A DNA stretch of 64,000 nt from Methylobacter sp. (GCF_030680395.1 NZ_JAUXVR010000036.1:1-64000), one strand, 5' to 3'. Positions 41,602 to 52,462 are shown, counted from the first letter of the stretch. Numbers and translations are program-made. The notes: a model not told the origin generated them from the letters alone.

Positions 41602-43380
41602 GTGTCCGGTAGAATCCCTCGCGAATTTATTGATGAGCTTTTGGTGCGGGTTGATATTGTCGATTTAATCGATTCGCACGTCCCTCTAAAAAAAACGGGT
41701 AACAACTTCGTCGCCCGCTGTCCTTTTCATGTCGAAAAAACCCCCAGCTTTTCCGTAAATCGGAAAAAACAATTCTTTCATTGCTTTGGCTGCGGTGCCA
41801 GCGGTAACGCCATTAGCTTTCTAATGGATTTTAGCCATCTTGATTTTGTTGAGGCGGTTGAAGACCTGGCAGGGTTTGTCGGAGTCGACGTTCCCAGAGA
41901 GTCAATCGAATATCAGCCCAAACAAAAGAAGGCCGATCTAAGCAGCCTGTATGCGCTAATGGAACAGGTAACTGCCTTTTATGCCGAACAATTACGGACT
42001 AGCGACGAAGGGAAAAAAGCGGCTGAATACTTAAAAAACAGAGGCGTCAGCGGCGATTGTGCCGCAGACTTCATGCTGGGCTACGCGCCTGACGAATGGA
42101 AAGCCTTGGCAACCCGCTTTGACCAGAAATTATTACTCGAAGCCGGGTTATTAGTCAGCAAAGAGAGCGGCCAGCCCTACGACCGTTTTCGCGGCCGAAT
42201 TATGTTCCCGATCAGGGACAAGCGCGCCCGCATTATAGGCTTTGGCGGAAGAGTTCTTGATGATTCTTTACCCAAATACTTGAATTCTCCGGAAACGTCC
42301 CTATTTCACAAAGGCAAGGAAGTTTACGGTTTATATGAACTTCTGGAAAAGAATGCCAAACCTCAAAGAATTTTGATTGTTGAAGGCTATATGGATGTTA
42401 TCGCCTTGGCCCAGTTTGGCATTCATTATGCGGTTGCAGCCTTAGGAACAGCAGCATCGCAAGCGCATCTTGATTTATTATTCCGGTTCTCCTCGGAACT
42501 TGTATTTTGTTTTGATGGCGACAAGGCGGGGCGGGAAGCGGCATGGAGAGCGATGGAGTCGGCTTTTTCCAGCTTAAAAGATGGACGACAGATTCGCATC
42601 ATGCTGTTGCCGCAAAATCATGATCCTGATTCGCTGGTGCGAGAGGAAGGGATTGATGGATTTATTGGTCGCGTGCAAACGGCTGAAACCTTGTCGGAGT
42701 ATTTTTTCGGACATTTCTCGAACGAGCTGAATCTATCCGAAATGGAAGGGCGGGCACAATTAGTAAATAAAGCCAAACCGTATCTGGAGAAATTACCGGA
42801 AAGTATTTTTAAAGAGATGATGTTTGCACGATTAAAAGAACTGTCCGGATGGGCCGGTCTGGATATTTTGGAGAATGCAGCTACACTTGCCTCTAAGCAA
42901 AGCTCGAAGCAAGATCGGAAAATAGGCAGAAATCGACCTCAGGATAGTGGTAGATTATCGTCGGCGCGAGTTGCGATCGCTTTGCTGGTTCAGAATCCCA
43001 GGTTGGTAGAACTGATCGAGCAGCGGGAAATTGACTGGAATGGGCTGGATTTTTCAGGCGCCGCCCTGTTTAAAAACATACTGCAAATGATTGCAGATAA
43101 GAATCCGGCAAATGCAGCCGTTTTAATGGAATGTTATCGAGACACTACCGAAGAAAAATCTATAAAAGCATTAGCTTTATTGGATTCACAGGTTTCAGAT
43201 GACAAGATAGAAGCGGTATTTTGCGATTCTCTGGACAGGTTATTAACTCAAGCCAGGGAGTCCGCTTTAACCGGATTACTAAATAAAGGCAAGACAGAAG
43301 GACTGGATGCACAGGAGAAAGAGCTGTTGCGAAAAATGCTGACAGCCAAAATTTTGGTGCCAAATAATAGGAATTCGTAG
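41602..43380 (+). CDS. dnaG: DNA primase
   Basis: A 592-residue primase synthesising RNA primers for replication. Zinc finger domain (about residues 30-65, CPFHVEKTPSF then HCFGCGASGN), TOPRIM catalytic core (EGYMD about residue 260 and FDGDKAGREAA about 302), and the C-terminal DnaB-interacting domain. I chose GTG at 41602 (VSGRIPRE), matching family N-termini (usually MAGRIP) and with GGAG at proper spacing. The longer frame from GTG 41581 would lie within a repeat. Confidence 0.96.
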   Translation: MSGRIPREFIDELLVRVDIVDLIDSHVPLKKTGNNFVARCPFHVEKTPSFSVNRKKQFFHCFGCGASGNAISFLMDFSHLDFVEAVEDLAGFVGVDVPRESIEYQPKQKKADLSSLYALMEQVTAFYAEQLRTSDEGKKAAEYLKNRGVSGDCAADFMLGYAPDEWKALATRFDQKLLLEAGLLVSKESGQPYDRFRGRIMFPIRDKRARIIGFGGRVLDDSLPKYLNSPETSLFHKGKEVYGLYELLEKNAKPQRILIVEGYMDVIALAQFGIHYAVAALGTAASQAHLDLLFRFSSELVFCFDGDKAGREAAWRAMESAFSSLKDGRQIRIMLLPQNHDPDSLVREEGIDGFIGRVQTAETLSEYFFGHFSNELNLSEMEGRAQLVNKAKPYLEKLPESIFKEMMFARLKELSGWAGLDILENAATLASKQSSKQDRKIGRNRPQDSGRLSSARVAIALLVQNPRLVELIEQREIDWNGLDFSGAALFKNILQMIADKNPANAAVLMECYRDTTEEKSIKALALLDSQVSDDKIEAVFCDSLDRLLTQARESALTGLLNKGKTEGLDAQEKELLRKMLTAKILVPNNRNS

Positions 43381-43431
43381 TATAATTCTCGGTTCGGCGA
43401 AGTCAGGTCGAGCAGAGTCTTCCGTGAGTAA

Positions 43432-45243
43432 ATGATGAATCAAGAACAACAGCAGTCCCAACTTAAACAATTGATAGCCAAAGGCAAAGTACAGGGCTAC
43501 CTGACTTATGCCGAGGTTAACGATCACTTGCCGAGTGATATTGTTGATCCTGAGCAAATTGAAGATATTATTGGCATGATCAATGATATGGGGATTCAGG
43601 TTTACGAAGTTGCACCGGATGAAGACTCCCTTATTACTGATTCAGCGGCTGTTACTACAGACGATGAAGATGCTGAAGAAGTCGCGGCCTTAGCTTCTGT
43701 TGATAGCGAGTTTGGCAGAACCACGGATCCAGTGCGCATGTACATGCGGGAAATGGGTTCGGTGGAATTGCTGACTCGCGCAGATGAATTAAAAATTGCC
43801 AAGCGCATCGAAGAAGGTCAGCAGCAACTGGTTAAAGCCATTGCGCGTTCCTGCATCGTTGTTGAAGATTTTTTACAATCATTTGATAATATTTCCGGCG
43901 AAGAAGGCAGCACTCGCCTTACCGATTTAATTTCCGGCTTTGTGGATTTAAGCGAGCCAGAGGATTTTGTTACCGCCCTGCCCGTGAGCGAGGATGTCGA
44001 AGAGACTCCGGCAGAAGAAGAACCTAAGGGGCTAAATTACGAAGAAGTCAAAGAGAAAGTTGAGGCACTAAGAAAGCAGTTAAAAACCGCCGCAGCAGCA
44101 ATCAAAAAGCATGGCTATTCGAGTGACAAAACAGAAAAAGAATTTGAGGCGTTAGCTGATTTGTTCATGGAATTTAAATGGACGCCACAATATTTAAAGA
44201 AATTGACAGCCATTATCCCTAATGGCGTTACTGCTGTGCGTGAACAGGAAAAGCTTATTATGGATATTTGCGTCAATCACGCAAAGATGCCACGCAAAGA
44301 GTTTATTGCCTCCTTTCCTGAGCATGAGACCAGTTCAGAATGGTTTGACCAGTACTTGAATACAGAAAGCAAATACTCGGAAGCGTTGAAAGGACGTGAA
44401 AAAGAAGTAAGAAAAGCCCAAAAAATATTGACTGATATAGAGGCAGACTATGGCTTGACCATAAGCGGGTTAAAAGACATTAACCGGCGCATGTCTATCG
44501 GCGAAGCCAAGGCAAGACGCGCGAAAAAAGAAATGATCGAAGCCAACTTAAGACTGGTCATTTCAATCGCTAAAAAATATACCAATCGTGGATTACAGTT
44601 TCTGGATTTGATCCAGGAAGGCAATATCGGTTTAATGAAAGCAGTCGATAAATTTGAATATCGCCGCGGCTACAAGTTTTCGACCTATGCAACATGGTGG
44701 ATCAGACAAGCCATCACCCGCTCAATTGCGGACCAGGCCAGAACCATTCGTATTCCGGTGCATATGATCGAAACGATCAATAAATTGAATCGAATTTCCA
44801 GGCAGATACTTCAGGAATTGGGACGGGAAGCAACACCGGAAGAATTGGCTGAACGCATGGAAATGCCGGAAGATAAAGTTCGCAAGGTATTGAAAATCGC
44901 CAAAGAACCCATTTCAATGGAAACGCCTATCGGTGACGATGAAGATTCTCACTTGGGAGATTTCATAGAAGATGCTAAAGTATTGTCCCCGGTTGAGGCT
45001 GCAACGATTGCCGGCTTGCGTGAGTCAACACAAAACGTATTGGCGGGACTAACCGCAAGAGAAGCAAAAGTTCTGCGTATGCGCTTTGGTATTAACATGA
45101 ATACCGACCACACGCTGGAAGAAGTGGGCAAGCAGTTCGATGTGACGCGTGAAAGAATCCGTCAGATTGAAGCCAAAGCATTGAGAAAGCTTAGACATCC
45201 ATCAAGATCAGAGCAATTAAGGTGCTTTTTGGATGGCGAGTAA
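43432..45243 (+). CDS. rpoD: RNA polymerase primary sigma factor, sigma-70
   Basis: A 603-residue sigma-70 with region 1.1 (about 10-80), acidic non-conserved region, region 2 ([30 protein letters not shown]), region 3 and region 4 with the -35 binding helix-turn-helix ([20 protein letters not shown]). It directs transcription of housekeeping genes. It ends the rpsU-dnaG operon and is followed after 11 bases by a CAU tRNA gene, an arrangement seen in pseudomonads. The first ATG of two (MMN) is used. Confidence 0.98.
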   Translation: MMNQEQQQSQLKQLIAKGKVQGYLTYAEVNDHLPSDIVDPEQIEDIIGMINDMGIQVYEVAPDEDSLITDSAAVTTDDEDAEEVAALASVDSEFGRTTDPVRMYMREMGSVELLTRADELKIAKRIEEGQQQLVKAIARSCIVVEDFLQSFDNISGEEGSTRLTDLISGFVDLSEPEDFVTALPVSEDVEETPAEEEPKGLNYEEVKEKVEALRKQLKTAAAAIKKHGYSSDKTEKEFEALADLFMEFKWTPQYLKKLTAIIPNGVTAVREQEKLIMDICVNHAKMPRKEFIASFPEHETSSEWFDQYLNTESKYSEALKGREKEVRKAQKILTDIEADYGLTISGLKDINRRMSIGEAKARRAKKEMIEANLRLVISIAKKYTNRGLQFLDLIQEGNIGLMKAVDKFEYRRGYKFSTYATWWIRQAITRSIADQARTIRIPVHMIETINKLNRISRQILQELGREATPEELAERMEMPEDKVRKVLKIAKEPISMETPIGDDEDSHLGDFIEDAKVLSPVEAATIAGLRESTQNVLAGLTAREAKVLRMRFGINMNTDHTLEEVGKQFDVTRERIRQIEAKALRKLRHPSRSEQLRCFLDGE

Positions 45244-45254
45244 ATAATAGTTAA

Positions 45255-45331
45255 GGGCCCTTAGCTCAGTTGGTTAGAGCGTCCGACTCATAATCGGCAG
45301 GTCGTAGGTTCAAGTCCTACAGGGCCCACCA
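45255..45331 (+). tRNA. tRNA with CAU anticodon, probably tRNA-Ile2
   Basis: A 77-nucleotide cloverleaf: acceptor GGGCCCT pairs with AGGGCCC (45321-45327), the CCA tail is encoded (45329-45331), the D arm holds AGCTCAGTTGGTTAGAGC and the T arm GTAGGTTCAAGTCCTAC. The anticodon loop is CTCATAA, giving CAU. CAU can be initiator Met, elongator Met or Ile2 (with lysidine). The acceptor and T arm resemble Ile2 (GGCCCCTTAGCTCAG in E. coli), and an Ile2-type gene follows rpoD in pseudomonads, so I prefer Ile2. Confidence 0.95.
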
Positions 45332-45339
45332 TACACAAG

Positions 45340-45361
45340 AAGGCTGCCTCGGCAGCCTTTT
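45340..45361 (+). terminator. Intrinsic terminator after the tRNA
   Basis: AAGGCTGCC and GGCAGCCTT form a strong stem (45340-45348 and 45351-45359), followed by TT. It ends transcription of the rpoD-tRNA unit before metK. Confidence 0.8.
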
Positions 45362-45397
45362 GTACATCTGGGTTTTACATTTTAACAAGGTGGTATC

Positions 45398-46558
45398 GTG
45401 AGCAATAATTATACTTTCACATCAGAATCAGTTTCAGAAGGGCATCCTGATAAGGTTGCAGATCAAATTTCGGATGCGGTACTTGATGCCTTATTGGCAC
45501 AAGATCCTCGTTCACGCGTTGCTTGCGAGACCCTGGTAAAGACCGGCATGGTCGTTTTGGCGGGCGAAGTAACCACCGATGCCTGGGTCGATCTTGAAGC
45601 CCTGGTGCGAAAAGTCGTTTGTGAAATCGGCTATGATCATGGCGACATAGGTTTCGACGGTCAAAGTTGCGCGGTTTTAAATGCTATCGGCAAGCAGTCC
45701 GCAGATATTGCGATGGGTGTCGATGAAGCCGAAGACCACGAACAAGGCGCCGGCGATCAAGGCTTAATGTTTGGCTATGCCAGCAATGAAACCGATGTAC
45801 TGATGCCTGCCCCCATTACCTATTCTCACCTGCTGGTTAAACGTCAGGCTGAAGTACGTAAAAATAAAACCTTGCCTTGGCTGCGTCCCGATGCCAAAAG
45901 CCAGATTACTTTCCGCTATGAAAATAACAAACCCGTAGCGATTGACGCAGTTGTTTTGTCTACCCAGCATTCGCCTGAAATTGCCACCAAAGCATTGCAT
46001 GAAGCGGTCATGGACGAAATTATCCTGCCGGTTCTGCCTAAAGAATGGCTGCATAAAGATACCAAATACTTCATTAACCCAACCGGTCAATTCGTTATCG
46101 GCGGCCCCGTCGGCGACTGCGGCCTAACCGGACGTAAAATTATTGTTGATACTTACGGCGGCATGGCAAGACATGGCGGCGGTGCGTTTTCAGGTAAGGA
46201 TCCTTCAAAAGTCGATCGTTCTGCAGCCTACATGGCGCGTTATGTAGCAAAAAACATTGTTGCAGCCGGATTAGCCGAGCGTTGTGAAATTCAGGTTTCT
46301 TACGCGATCGGTGTTGCAGAACCTACCTCTATCACGGTTGAAACCTTTGGTACCGGAAAAATCAGTGAAGACAGACTGGTACAAATTATCAGAGACACTT
46401 TCGACTTAAGACCCAAAGGCTTGATTGCAATGCTGGGCTTATTAAAGCCTATCTACCAAACAACAGCGGCGTATGGTCATTTCGGTCGTACCGAAGACTC
46501 CTTTAGCTGGGAAAAAACAGATAAAGTTGACGCATTAAAAGATGCAGCCGGCCTTTAA
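45398..46558 (+). CDS. metK: S-adenosylmethionine synthetase
   Basis: A 386-residue enzyme making SAM from methionine and ATP. Hallmarks: [18 protein letters not shown] at the N-terminus, [12 protein letters not shown], and the P-loop [16 protein letters not shown]. The GTG start at 45398 has AAGGTGG at good spacing. Followed closely by ahcY, giving a SAM synthesis and recycling cluster. I see no SAM riboswitch in the leader. Confidence 0.98.
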   Translation: MSNNYTFTSESVSEGHPDKVADQISDAVLDALLAQDPRSRVACETLVKTGMVVLAGEVTTDAWVDLEALVRKVVCEIGYDHGDIGFDGQSCAVLNAIGKQSADIAMGVDEAEDHEQGAGDQGLMFGYASNETDVLMPAPITYSHLLVKRQAEVRKNKTLPWLRPDAKSQITFRYENNKPVAIDAVVLSTQHSPEIATKALHEAVMDEIILPVLPKEWLHKDTKYFINPTGQFVIGGPVGDCGLTGRKIIVDTYGGMARHGGGAFSGKDPSKVDRSAAYMARYVAKNIVAAGLAERCEIQVSYAIGVAEPTSITVETFGTGKISEDRLVQIIRDTFDLRPKGLIAMLGLLKPIYQTTAAYGHFGRTEDSFSWEKTDKVDALKDAAGL

Positions 46559-46583
46559 ATAAATATTAAACACGGGAAACGTA

Positions 46584-47876
46584 ATGAGCCAACAAGATTA
46601 TAAAATTGCCGATATTGCCCTGGCAGAATGGGGTCGTAAGGAAATCAATATCGCCGAAACAGAAATGCCGGGCTTAATGGCTCTGCGTGAAGAATTCGGT
46701 GCGGAACAACCCTTAAAAGGCGCGCGTATCGCCGGTTGTTTGCACATGACTATTCAGACAGCGGTATTGATTGAAACCCTGACTGCATTAGGCGCAACCG
46801 TGCGTTGGTCTTCTTGCAATATTTTTTCTACGCAAGATCATGCCGCAGCGGCAATAGCGGCGGCCGGTATTCCTGTTTTTGCCTGGAAAGGCGAAACCGA
46901 AGAAGAAGCCGAATGGTGTATCGCGCAAACAATCGACGGTCTTGACGGCTGGCGTCCGAACATGATTCTGGATGACGGCGGCGACTTAACCGTCATGATG
47001 CATGAAAAATATCCTGAATTAATGACCGATATTAAAGGCTTGTCCGAAGAAACCACTACCGGCGTACTGCGTCTGTATGAAATGGTCGCCAAAGGCACGT
47101 TAAAAGTTCCTGCCTTTAACGTTAACGATTCAGTCACAAAATCAAAATTCGACAACCTGTACGGTTGCCGCGAATCGCTGGTTGACGGCATCAAACGCGC
47201 CACCGACGTGATGATTGCCGGTAAAATCGCCGTCGTCTGCGGTTACGGTGACGTCGGCAAAGGTTGTGCGCAATCGTTACGCGGTCTGGGTGCAACAGTA
47301 TTAATCACTGAAATCGACCCGATTTGCGCATTGCAAGCGGCTATGGAAGGTTATCGCGTAGTAACCATGGAAGAAGCTGCGCCGCTGGCTAATATTTTTG
47401 TTACCGCAACCGGCAACTTTAATATCATTACCCATCAGCACATGGTTGCCATGAGAGATCAGGCGATTGTTTGCAATATCGGCCATTTTGATGCGGAAAT
47501 TGAAATTTCCTCATTGCGTCAATACACATGGGAAAATATCAAGCCTCAAGTTGACCATGTGATTTTCCCTGACGGAAAACGCCTGATCATTCTGGCAGAA
47601 GGTCGTTTGGTAAATTTAGGTTGCGGCACCGGACATCCAAGCTTTGTGATGTCTAACTCATTCTGTAACCAGGTTCTTGCGCAAATGGAACTTTGGAAAA
47701 ATGCAGCACAGTATGAAAACAAGGTTTACATACTGCCTAAAAAACTGGACGAAAAAGTCGCAAGATCTCACCTTAAACAATTGGGCGTAAATTTGACAGT
47801 GCTAACCGATGCGCAAGCCAAATACATCAATGTTCCGGTTGAAGGACCGTTTAAAGCTGATCATTATCGTTATTGA
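46584..47876 (+). CDS. ahcY: S-adenosylhomocysteine hydrolase
   Basis: A 430-residue NAD-dependent enzyme splitting S-adenosylhomocysteine to homocysteine and adenosine, removing the inhibitor of methyltransferases. Motifs: [34 protein letters not shown] and the Rossmann [10 protein letters not shown]; the C-terminus ends with KADHYRY. It lies 26 bases after metK. An SAH riboswitch is common before ahcY but no room exists for one here. Confidence 0.98.
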   Translation: MSQQDYKIADIALAEWGRKEINIAETEMPGLMALREEFGAEQPLKGARIAGCLHMTIQTAVLIETLTALGATVRWSSCNIFSTQDHAAAAIAAAGIPVFAWKGETEEEAEWCIAQTIDGLDGWRPNMILDDGGDLTVMMHEKYPELMTDIKGLSEETTTGVLRLYEMVAKGTLKVPAFNVNDSVTKSKFDNLYGCRESLVDGIKRATDVMIAGKIAVVCGYGDVGKGCAQSLRGLGATVLITEIDPICALQAAMEGYRVVTMEEAAPLANIFVTATGNFNIITHQHMVAMRDQAIVCNIGHFDAEIEISSLRQYTWENIKPQVDHVIFPDGKRLIILAEGRLVNLGCGTGHPSFVMSNSFCNQVLAQMELWKNAAQYENKVYILPKKLDEKVARSHLKQLGVNLTVLTDAQAKYINVPVEGPFKADHYRY

Positions 47877-47883
47877 TTAATCA

Positions 47884-48025
47884 TCGTTCCAACGGCCTCA
47901 GGGGGAATGCAGTCCGTGTCGCTCTTGCGGCACGGGACGCAACGCGTCCATAGCGGTATCCCTACATACCGCTATACTGCTCCTGTATTGCTTACCTCCT
48001 ACGGCCATGCAGTCGTCAGATTCCC
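47884..48025. repeat. Composite palindrome cluster between ahcY and metF
   Basis: Three structures in 140 bases: a hairpin near 47912-47939 (GTCCGTGTCGC against GCGGCACGGGAC), a perfect 10-bp stem ATAGCGGTAT/ATACCGCTAT (47950-47975), and a copy of the TGCTCCTG..GCAGTCGTC element (47980-48020). It leaves about 15 bases before the metF ATG and will form the metF leader. Confidence 0.7.
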
Positions 48026-48042
48026 GCCAGTGAGACCATAAA

Positions 48043-48900
48043 ATGCAATCACAAGAAAAACATCCCCAATTATTCAGTTTCGAATTTTACCCGCCAAAAA
48101 CAGATGAAGGCGCGGCAAATTTGCAAGTTGTTCATAGCAAACTGGCAAAACTCAATCCGGACTTTTTTTCCGTTACCTTTGGCGCCGGAGGTTCGACCCG
48201 CGATCTTACCTTCACTACGGTCGTTGATATTCAATCCAAAGGTATCTCCGCCGCCCCGCATTTATCCTGCGTTGCCTCGACCAAAGCCAATATTCGCGCG
48301 ATTCTGAAAGACTATCAAGACAATGGCATCACTAAAATTGTCGCTTTAAGAGGCGACTTGCCTTCCGGCATGATGTCGGCGGGAGAATTCCGCTACGCCA
48401 ATGAACTGGTCGAGTTTATTCGCCAAGAAACCGGCGACCATTTTCAGATTCATGTTGCCGCCTACCCCGAAGTACATCCGCAAGCCGCCAGTGGCGTGGA
48501 AGATTTTAAAAACTTCAAACGTAAAGTGGCTGCGGGCGCCAATGCGGTCATTACCCAGTATTTTTACAATGCCGAAGCGTATTTTCATTTTGTCGATGCT
48601 TGTGAGAAAAATGGTATAACAATCCCCATCGTGCCCGGCATTATGCCGATCACCCAATATACGCAATTATTCCGTTTTTCAGAAATGTGCGGCGCGGATA
48701 TTCCTCGTTGGCTCAGAAAACGCCTGGAAAGTTTTGGCGATGACAGAGAATCCGTACAAGCATTCGGCCTGGATGTGGTCAGCAACCTTTGTCAACGTTT
48801 GCTGGAAGGCGGTGCGCCGGGACTGCATTTTTACACCATGAATCAGGCCGCGCCTACCTTGGCGATTTTGGATAATTTGCAAATCAGGCCTCAAGACTAA
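48043..48900 (+). CDS. metF: 5,10-methylenetetrahydrofolate reductase
   Basis: A 285-residue FAD enzyme reducing methylene-THF to methyl-THF, which supplies methyl groups for methionine. TIM barrel features FEFYPPKTDEG, VTFGAGGST, ALRGDLP and the PGIMPITQY motif are intact. Completes the activated-methyl cycle with the upstream metK and ahcY. No clear ribosome binding site at the usual distance. Confidence 0.97.
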   Translation: MQSQEKHPQLFSFEFYPPKTDEGAANLQVVHSKLAKLNPDFFSVTFGAGGSTRDLTFTTVVDIQSKGISAAPHLSCVASTKANIRAILKDYQDNGITKIVALRGDLPSGMMSAGEFRYANELVEFIRQETGDHFQIHVAAYPEVHPQAASGVEDFKNFKRKVAAGANAVITQYFYNAEAYFHFVDACEKNGITIPIVPGIMPITQYTQLFRFSEMCGADIPRWLRKRLESFGDDRESVQAFGLDVVSNLCQRLLEGGAPGLHFYTMNQAAPTLAILDNLQIRPQD

Positions 48901-48957
48901 AGGTATCAATCAGACAGGGCCGCGTTCCAAATCCACATTTTCAGTACGTATTACACT

Positions 48958-48981
48958 CGTTCCCAAGCCCTATTGGGAACG
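48958..48981. repeat. CGTTCCCAA hairpin
   Basis: CGTTCCCAA and TTGGGAACG pair perfectly around a six-base loop. It lies between metF and bioA, ending 24 bases before the bioA ATG. Resembles the TGGGAACG palindromes I know as common dispersed repeats in many bacteria; it could also end metF transcription. Confidence 0.7.
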
Positions 48982-49005
48982 ACTATCAACCTGAGCCTTT
49001 AGCTT

Positions 49006-50358
49006 ATGTCGTCCAACCAATCCCTTTCCAATCGAGATCTTTCCGTTTTGTGGCATCCCTGCACACAAATGAAAGATCACGAGACTTTCCCGGTTATCCC
49101 AATCAAAAAAGGCCAAGGTATCTGGCTGGAAGACTTTGACGGCAACCGCTATCTCGATGCGATCAGCTCATGGTGGGTCAACTTATTCGGGCATGCCAAT
49201 CCTGCCATCAATGCGGCATTAAAAGACCAACTCGATACCCTGGAGCATGTGATTTTTGCCGGATTCACCCATGAGTCCGCCGTCAAACTGGCGGAACAAC
49301 TGGTTGAAGTAACGCCGACAGGATTGAACCGTTGCTTTTATGCCGACAATGGCTCCTCAGCGGTGGAAGTCGCGCTCAAAATGAGTTTTCATTATTGGCG
49401 CAACCACGGACAAACTCAAAAAACCAAATTCATCACCCTGGAAAACAGTTATCACGGCGAAACCCTAGGCGCATTGGCCGTCGGCAATGTGCCGCTCTAT
49501 AAAGAAACCTACGCGCCGTTATTAATGGACGTCATCACCGTGCCCGGCCCGGACTGTTACCAACGAGAACCCGGCGAAACATGGGCGGATTATTCCACTC
49601 GCCGCTTCACGCTGATGGAAGAATCGCTGCAACAACACAGTGACACGGTTTGCGCGGTCATCATCGAGCCTTTGGTGCAATGCGCCGGCAATATGCGCAT
49701 GTATGATCCGGTCTATTTAAAATTGCTGCGCGCAGCCTGCGATAAATACCATGTGCATTTAATCGCCGATGAAATCGCGGTCGGTTTCGGGCGCACTGGC
49801 ACGTTATTCGCCTGCGAGCAGGCAACAATCAGCCCCGACTTCATGTGCCTGTCCAAAGGCTTAACCGGCGGCTATTTGCCGTTGTCGGCGGTATTAACCA
49901 CCGATCAGGTATATCAAGCGTTCTATGCCGAGTATCAATCGCTGAACGCATTTTTGCATTCGCACAGCTATACCGGCAATGCGCTGGCGTGCAGAGCTGC
50001 ACTTGCCACGCTGGAGATTTTCCAGCAACACAACATCATCGAAAAAAACCAATCTTTGGCTGCTATTATGACGAAAGCGGCGATGCGTTTTCATGACCAT
50101 CCGCATGTCGCTGAAGTCCGACAAACGGGCATGATTCTGGCCATTGAAATGGTCAAAAACAAACATACCCGAGAACCTTATCCCTGGCAGGAACGTCGCG
50201 GGCTTAAAGTCTATCAATACGCGCTGTCCAAAGGTGTATTATTGCGCCCCTTGGGCAATGTCATTTATTTTATGCCGCCCTACATTGTGACCGAAGATGA
50301 ACTTTTGTTAATCGCCGACGTCGCTTGGCAAGGCATACAACTGGCAGTTAAGGACTGA
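49006..50358 (+). CDS. bioA: Adenosylmethionine-8-amino-7-oxononanoate aminotransferase
   Basis: A 450-residue PLP enzyme of biotin synthesis transferring the amino group of SAM to KAPA to give DAPA. Aminotransferase class III features: [41 protein letters not shown] and PLP lysine at residue 284 (LSKGLTGG). The WWV motif and SWWVN fit BioA rather than ornithine-type relatives. SAM as amino donor connects it to the metK cluster. No other biotin genes are in the window. Confidence 0.95.
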   Translation: MSSNQSLSNRDLSVLWHPCTQMKDHETFPVIPIKKGQGIWLEDFDGNRYLDAISSWWVNLFGHANPAINAALKDQLDTLEHVIFAGFTHESAVKLAEQLVEVTPTGLNRCFYADNGSSAVEVALKMSFHYWRNHGQTQKTKFITLENSYHGETLGALAVGNVPLYKETYAPLLMDVITVPGPDCYQREPGETWADYSTRRFTLMEESLQQHSDTVCAVIIEPLVQCAGNMRMYDPVYLKLLRAACDKYHVHLIADEIAVGFGRTGTLFACEQATISPDFMCLSKGLTGGYLPLSAVLTTDQVYQAFYAEYQSLNAFLHSHSYTGNALACRAALATLEIFQQHNIIEKNQSLAAIMTKAAMRFHDHPHVAEVRQTGMILAIEMVKNKHTREPYPWQERRGLKVYQYALSKGVLLRPLGNVIYFMPPYIVTEDELLLIADVAWQGIQLAVKD

Positions 50359-50360
50359 TT

Positions 50361-51104
50361 ATGCGAGTCTCCAGATTATATACACCCACTTCGCTGGCAA
50401 CAGGCAACCTTACCGAACTGGATGATGACAACGGCCATTATGTCAGAACGGTGTTACGATTAAAAAAAGACGACCAGATCATTTTATTTAACGGTCACGG
50501 CGGAGAATATTTGTGCGCGATTACAGAAGTCAGCCGAAAAGCCGTGCTGATTACCGTCGGGCAATGGGATGACCGCAGTGTCGAATCGCCGTTACAGGTA
50601 ACCTTGGGTCTGGGTATCTCGCGGGGCGACCGGATGGATTTGACGGTACAAAAAGCCGTGGAGCTGGGTGTTAACAGAATTACGCCGTTACTGACCGAGC
50701 GTTGCGTAGTGCAATTCAAAGGCGACAAGAAGCCGCAACGCTTAATGCATTGGCAAAAAATAGTTCAACATGCCGCCGAACAAAGCGGCAGAACCACCTT
50801 GCCTTCCTTGCTGGAAATTGAGCTACTACAAAACTGGGTAGGCAACCAACAAGGTCTAAAAGTGTTTCTCGATCCTTATGCAGAAACGACATTAACGGAG
50901 TTAAAGCCTGAAGCCATGAAAGTGACCTTACTCACCGGTCCCGAAGGCGGCTTTTCCAATCAGGAAAGGGACATAGCGAAAGCCTCCGGCTTTATTCCGG
51001 TCCGCTTAGGCAGCCGCATATTAAGAACTGAAACCGCATCACTTGCCGCTTTGGCTGCGGTACAAATGTTGTGGGGAGATTTTGGTAAGGGAAGCAACGG
51101 ATGA
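50361..51104 (+). CDS. rsmE: 16S rRNA m3U1498 methyltransferase
   Basis: A 247-residue SPOUT methyltransferase that methylates U1498 of 16S rRNA using SAM. The C-terminal knot has LTGPEGGFSNQE and RLGSRILRTETASLAAL; PUA-like N-terminus. It starts two bases after bioA and overlaps the next gene by ATGA. Confidence 0.96.
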   Translation: MRVSRLYTPTSLATGNLTELDDDNGHYVRTVLRLKKDDQIILFNGHGGEYLCAITEVSRKAVLITVGQWDDRSVESPLQVTLGLGISRGDRMDLTVQKAVELGVNRITPLLTERCVVQFKGDKKPQRLMHWQKIVQHAAEQSGRTTLPSLLEIELLQNWVGNQQGLKVFLDPYAETTLTELKPEAMKVTLLTGPEGGFSNQERDIAKASGFIPVRLGSRILRTETASLAALAAVQMLWGDFGKGSNG

Positions 51105-51976
51105 TCAAAAAAATTATTTATTCCATAGTGCCGCTTTTAGTATTGCTGTCGGCTGCTTCGATAGCCTGCATCGTAGGTTATTTTATTTTTCAGGGAATAG
51201 ACGGCCGACTTCCATTGTCAAAAATAATCACCAAATCGACACAGTTATTTTTGGTACTGAGTATTTTTCCGGCTATGGCCTATCTGAAATTTAACAAAGG
51301 AGACTTAGGCTTTGTCACAAAAGCCGTATTTTTGAAGCAAGTATTGCTCGGCTTTGGCTTGGGATTTGTTACCTTGATGCCGGTGTTTATTGCCCAATAT
51401 GCACTCGGCATCAATATCATTGACGAAGCACAGCAATGGTCTGTCGGTTTAGTCGTTGAAAAAATGGTTATTTCATTATTGGTGGCGCTGTTGGTTTCGA
51501 TGATTGAAGAGCCTATTTTTCGAGGCGTTCTATTTGCCGGTTTAAAAAAGAACTTGCCGGTCGTAGCGGTAATTCTGCTCAGCTCAACTTATTATGCTGC
51601 CTTGCATTTCCTGGACAGCCATTCCGAGATACCTTTTCAACAAGCTGGGATATTAAGCGGCTTTACCTTACTCGGTGAAGCCTTTGCTAATTTATTAAAT
51701 CCGGAAATTCTATCGGCATTTTTAGCGCTGTTGATGGTGGGCATTTTTCTGGGAGTGCTCAGGGCAGAGGTAAAACAGAGCCTGGGGTTATGTATCGGCT
51801 GCCATACCAGTTGGGTGTGGCAAATCAAGATGAGCAAGAGTTTATTTAATACCGATTCCAGCTCAGAATATTTTTATCTGGTCAGCACTTATGACGGTGT
51901 CGTCGGCCCTTTAGTTGCCGGATGGCTCAGTCTCGCGATCATTGGTTATTTTATTTATAAAAAAGTTCAGGGATAA
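51101..51976 (+). CDS. CPBP-family intramembrane metalloprotease
   Basis: A 291-residue membrane protein with six to eight hydrophobic helices and the CPBP (Abi) motifs EExxxR (EEPIFRG, about residue 141), a later His (HFLDSH, about 170) and GCHTSWVW (about 230). CPBP proteases are related to CAAX prenyl endopeptidases and in bacteria have diverse or unknown substrates, sometimes bacteriocin immunity. It overlaps rsmE by ATGA. Convergent with yajQ. Confidence 0.9.
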   Translation: MIKKIIYSIVPLLVLLSAASIACIVGYFIFQGIDGRLPLSKIITKSTQLFLVLSIFPAMAYLKFNKGDLGFVTKAVFLKQVLLGFGLGFVTLMPVFIAQYALGINIIDEAQQWSVGLVVEKMVISLLVALLVSMIEEPIFRGVLFAGLKKNLPVVAVILLSSTYYAALHFLDSHSEIPFQQAGILSGFTLLGEAFANLLNPEILSAFLALLMVGIFLGVLRAEVKQSLGLCIGCHTSWVWQIKMSKSLFNTDSSSEYFYLVSTYDGVVGPLVAGWLSLAIIGYFIYKKVQG

Positions 51977-51979
51977 ACT

Positions 51980-52462
51980 TTAATCCCTGAAATTCTCAAA
52001 CTGCAACGGCATTTCCAACTTTTCCTCCCTGAGCATTTTAATCACCTCTTGCAGATCGTCCCGATTTTTTCCGGTTACCCTGACCTGATCGCCCTGAATG
52101 GCCGCCTGGACTTTTAATTTTTTGTCCTTAATCAACTTAACGATTTTTTTGGCCAGCGCCGAATCCAGGCCCTGCTTCATGATAATTTCCTGACGTACCG
52201 ATTTACCGCCGGGCTTGGGGTCGCCAACCTCCATACAGGCTATATCCACGCCGCGACGACTGAGTTTCGAACAGACGACACTGAACATTTGTTGCAGCTG
52301 AAACGTCGATTGAGACGTCATAATCAATTTATCGTCAGTCAGTTCAAAGCTTGAGTCGGTGCCTTTAAAATCAAAGCGCGTGGTGACCTCTTTATTGGCT
52401 TGGTCAACGGCGTTTTTAATTTCGTGTTTGTCGAATTCGGAAATGATGTCGAAAGAAGGCAT
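51980..52462 (-). CDS. yajQ: YajQ family nucleotide-binding protein
   Basis: A 160-residue YajQ (UPF0234) protein with the start MPSFDIISEFDKHEIKNAV and the late QVRVTGKNRDDLQEVI. The Xanthomonas relative binds cyclic-di-GMP, which would link it to the HD-GYP genes elsewhere in the window, but that is inference. It is separated from cca by an 86-base gap. Confidence 0.95.
   Translation of the reverse strand: MPSFDIISEFDKHEIKNAVDQANKEVTTRFDFKGTDSSFELTDDKLIMTSQSTFQLQQMFSVVCSKLSRRGVDIACMEVGDPKPGGKSVRQEIIMKQGLDSALAKKIVKLIKDKKLKVQAAIQGDQVRVTGKNRDDLQEVIKMLREEKLEMPLQFENFRD

Noticed and set aside
45255-45331. Assignment of the CAU tRNA as initiator tRNA
   Set aside because: The acceptor stem is fully paired (initiator has a mismatch at position 1-72) and the anticodon stem lacks the three G-C pairs of initiators.
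45362-46583. SAM or SAH riboswitch near metK or ahcY
   Set aside because: The metK leader is only about 37 bases after the terminator and the ahcY gap 25 bases. Neither can hold a known riboswitch.
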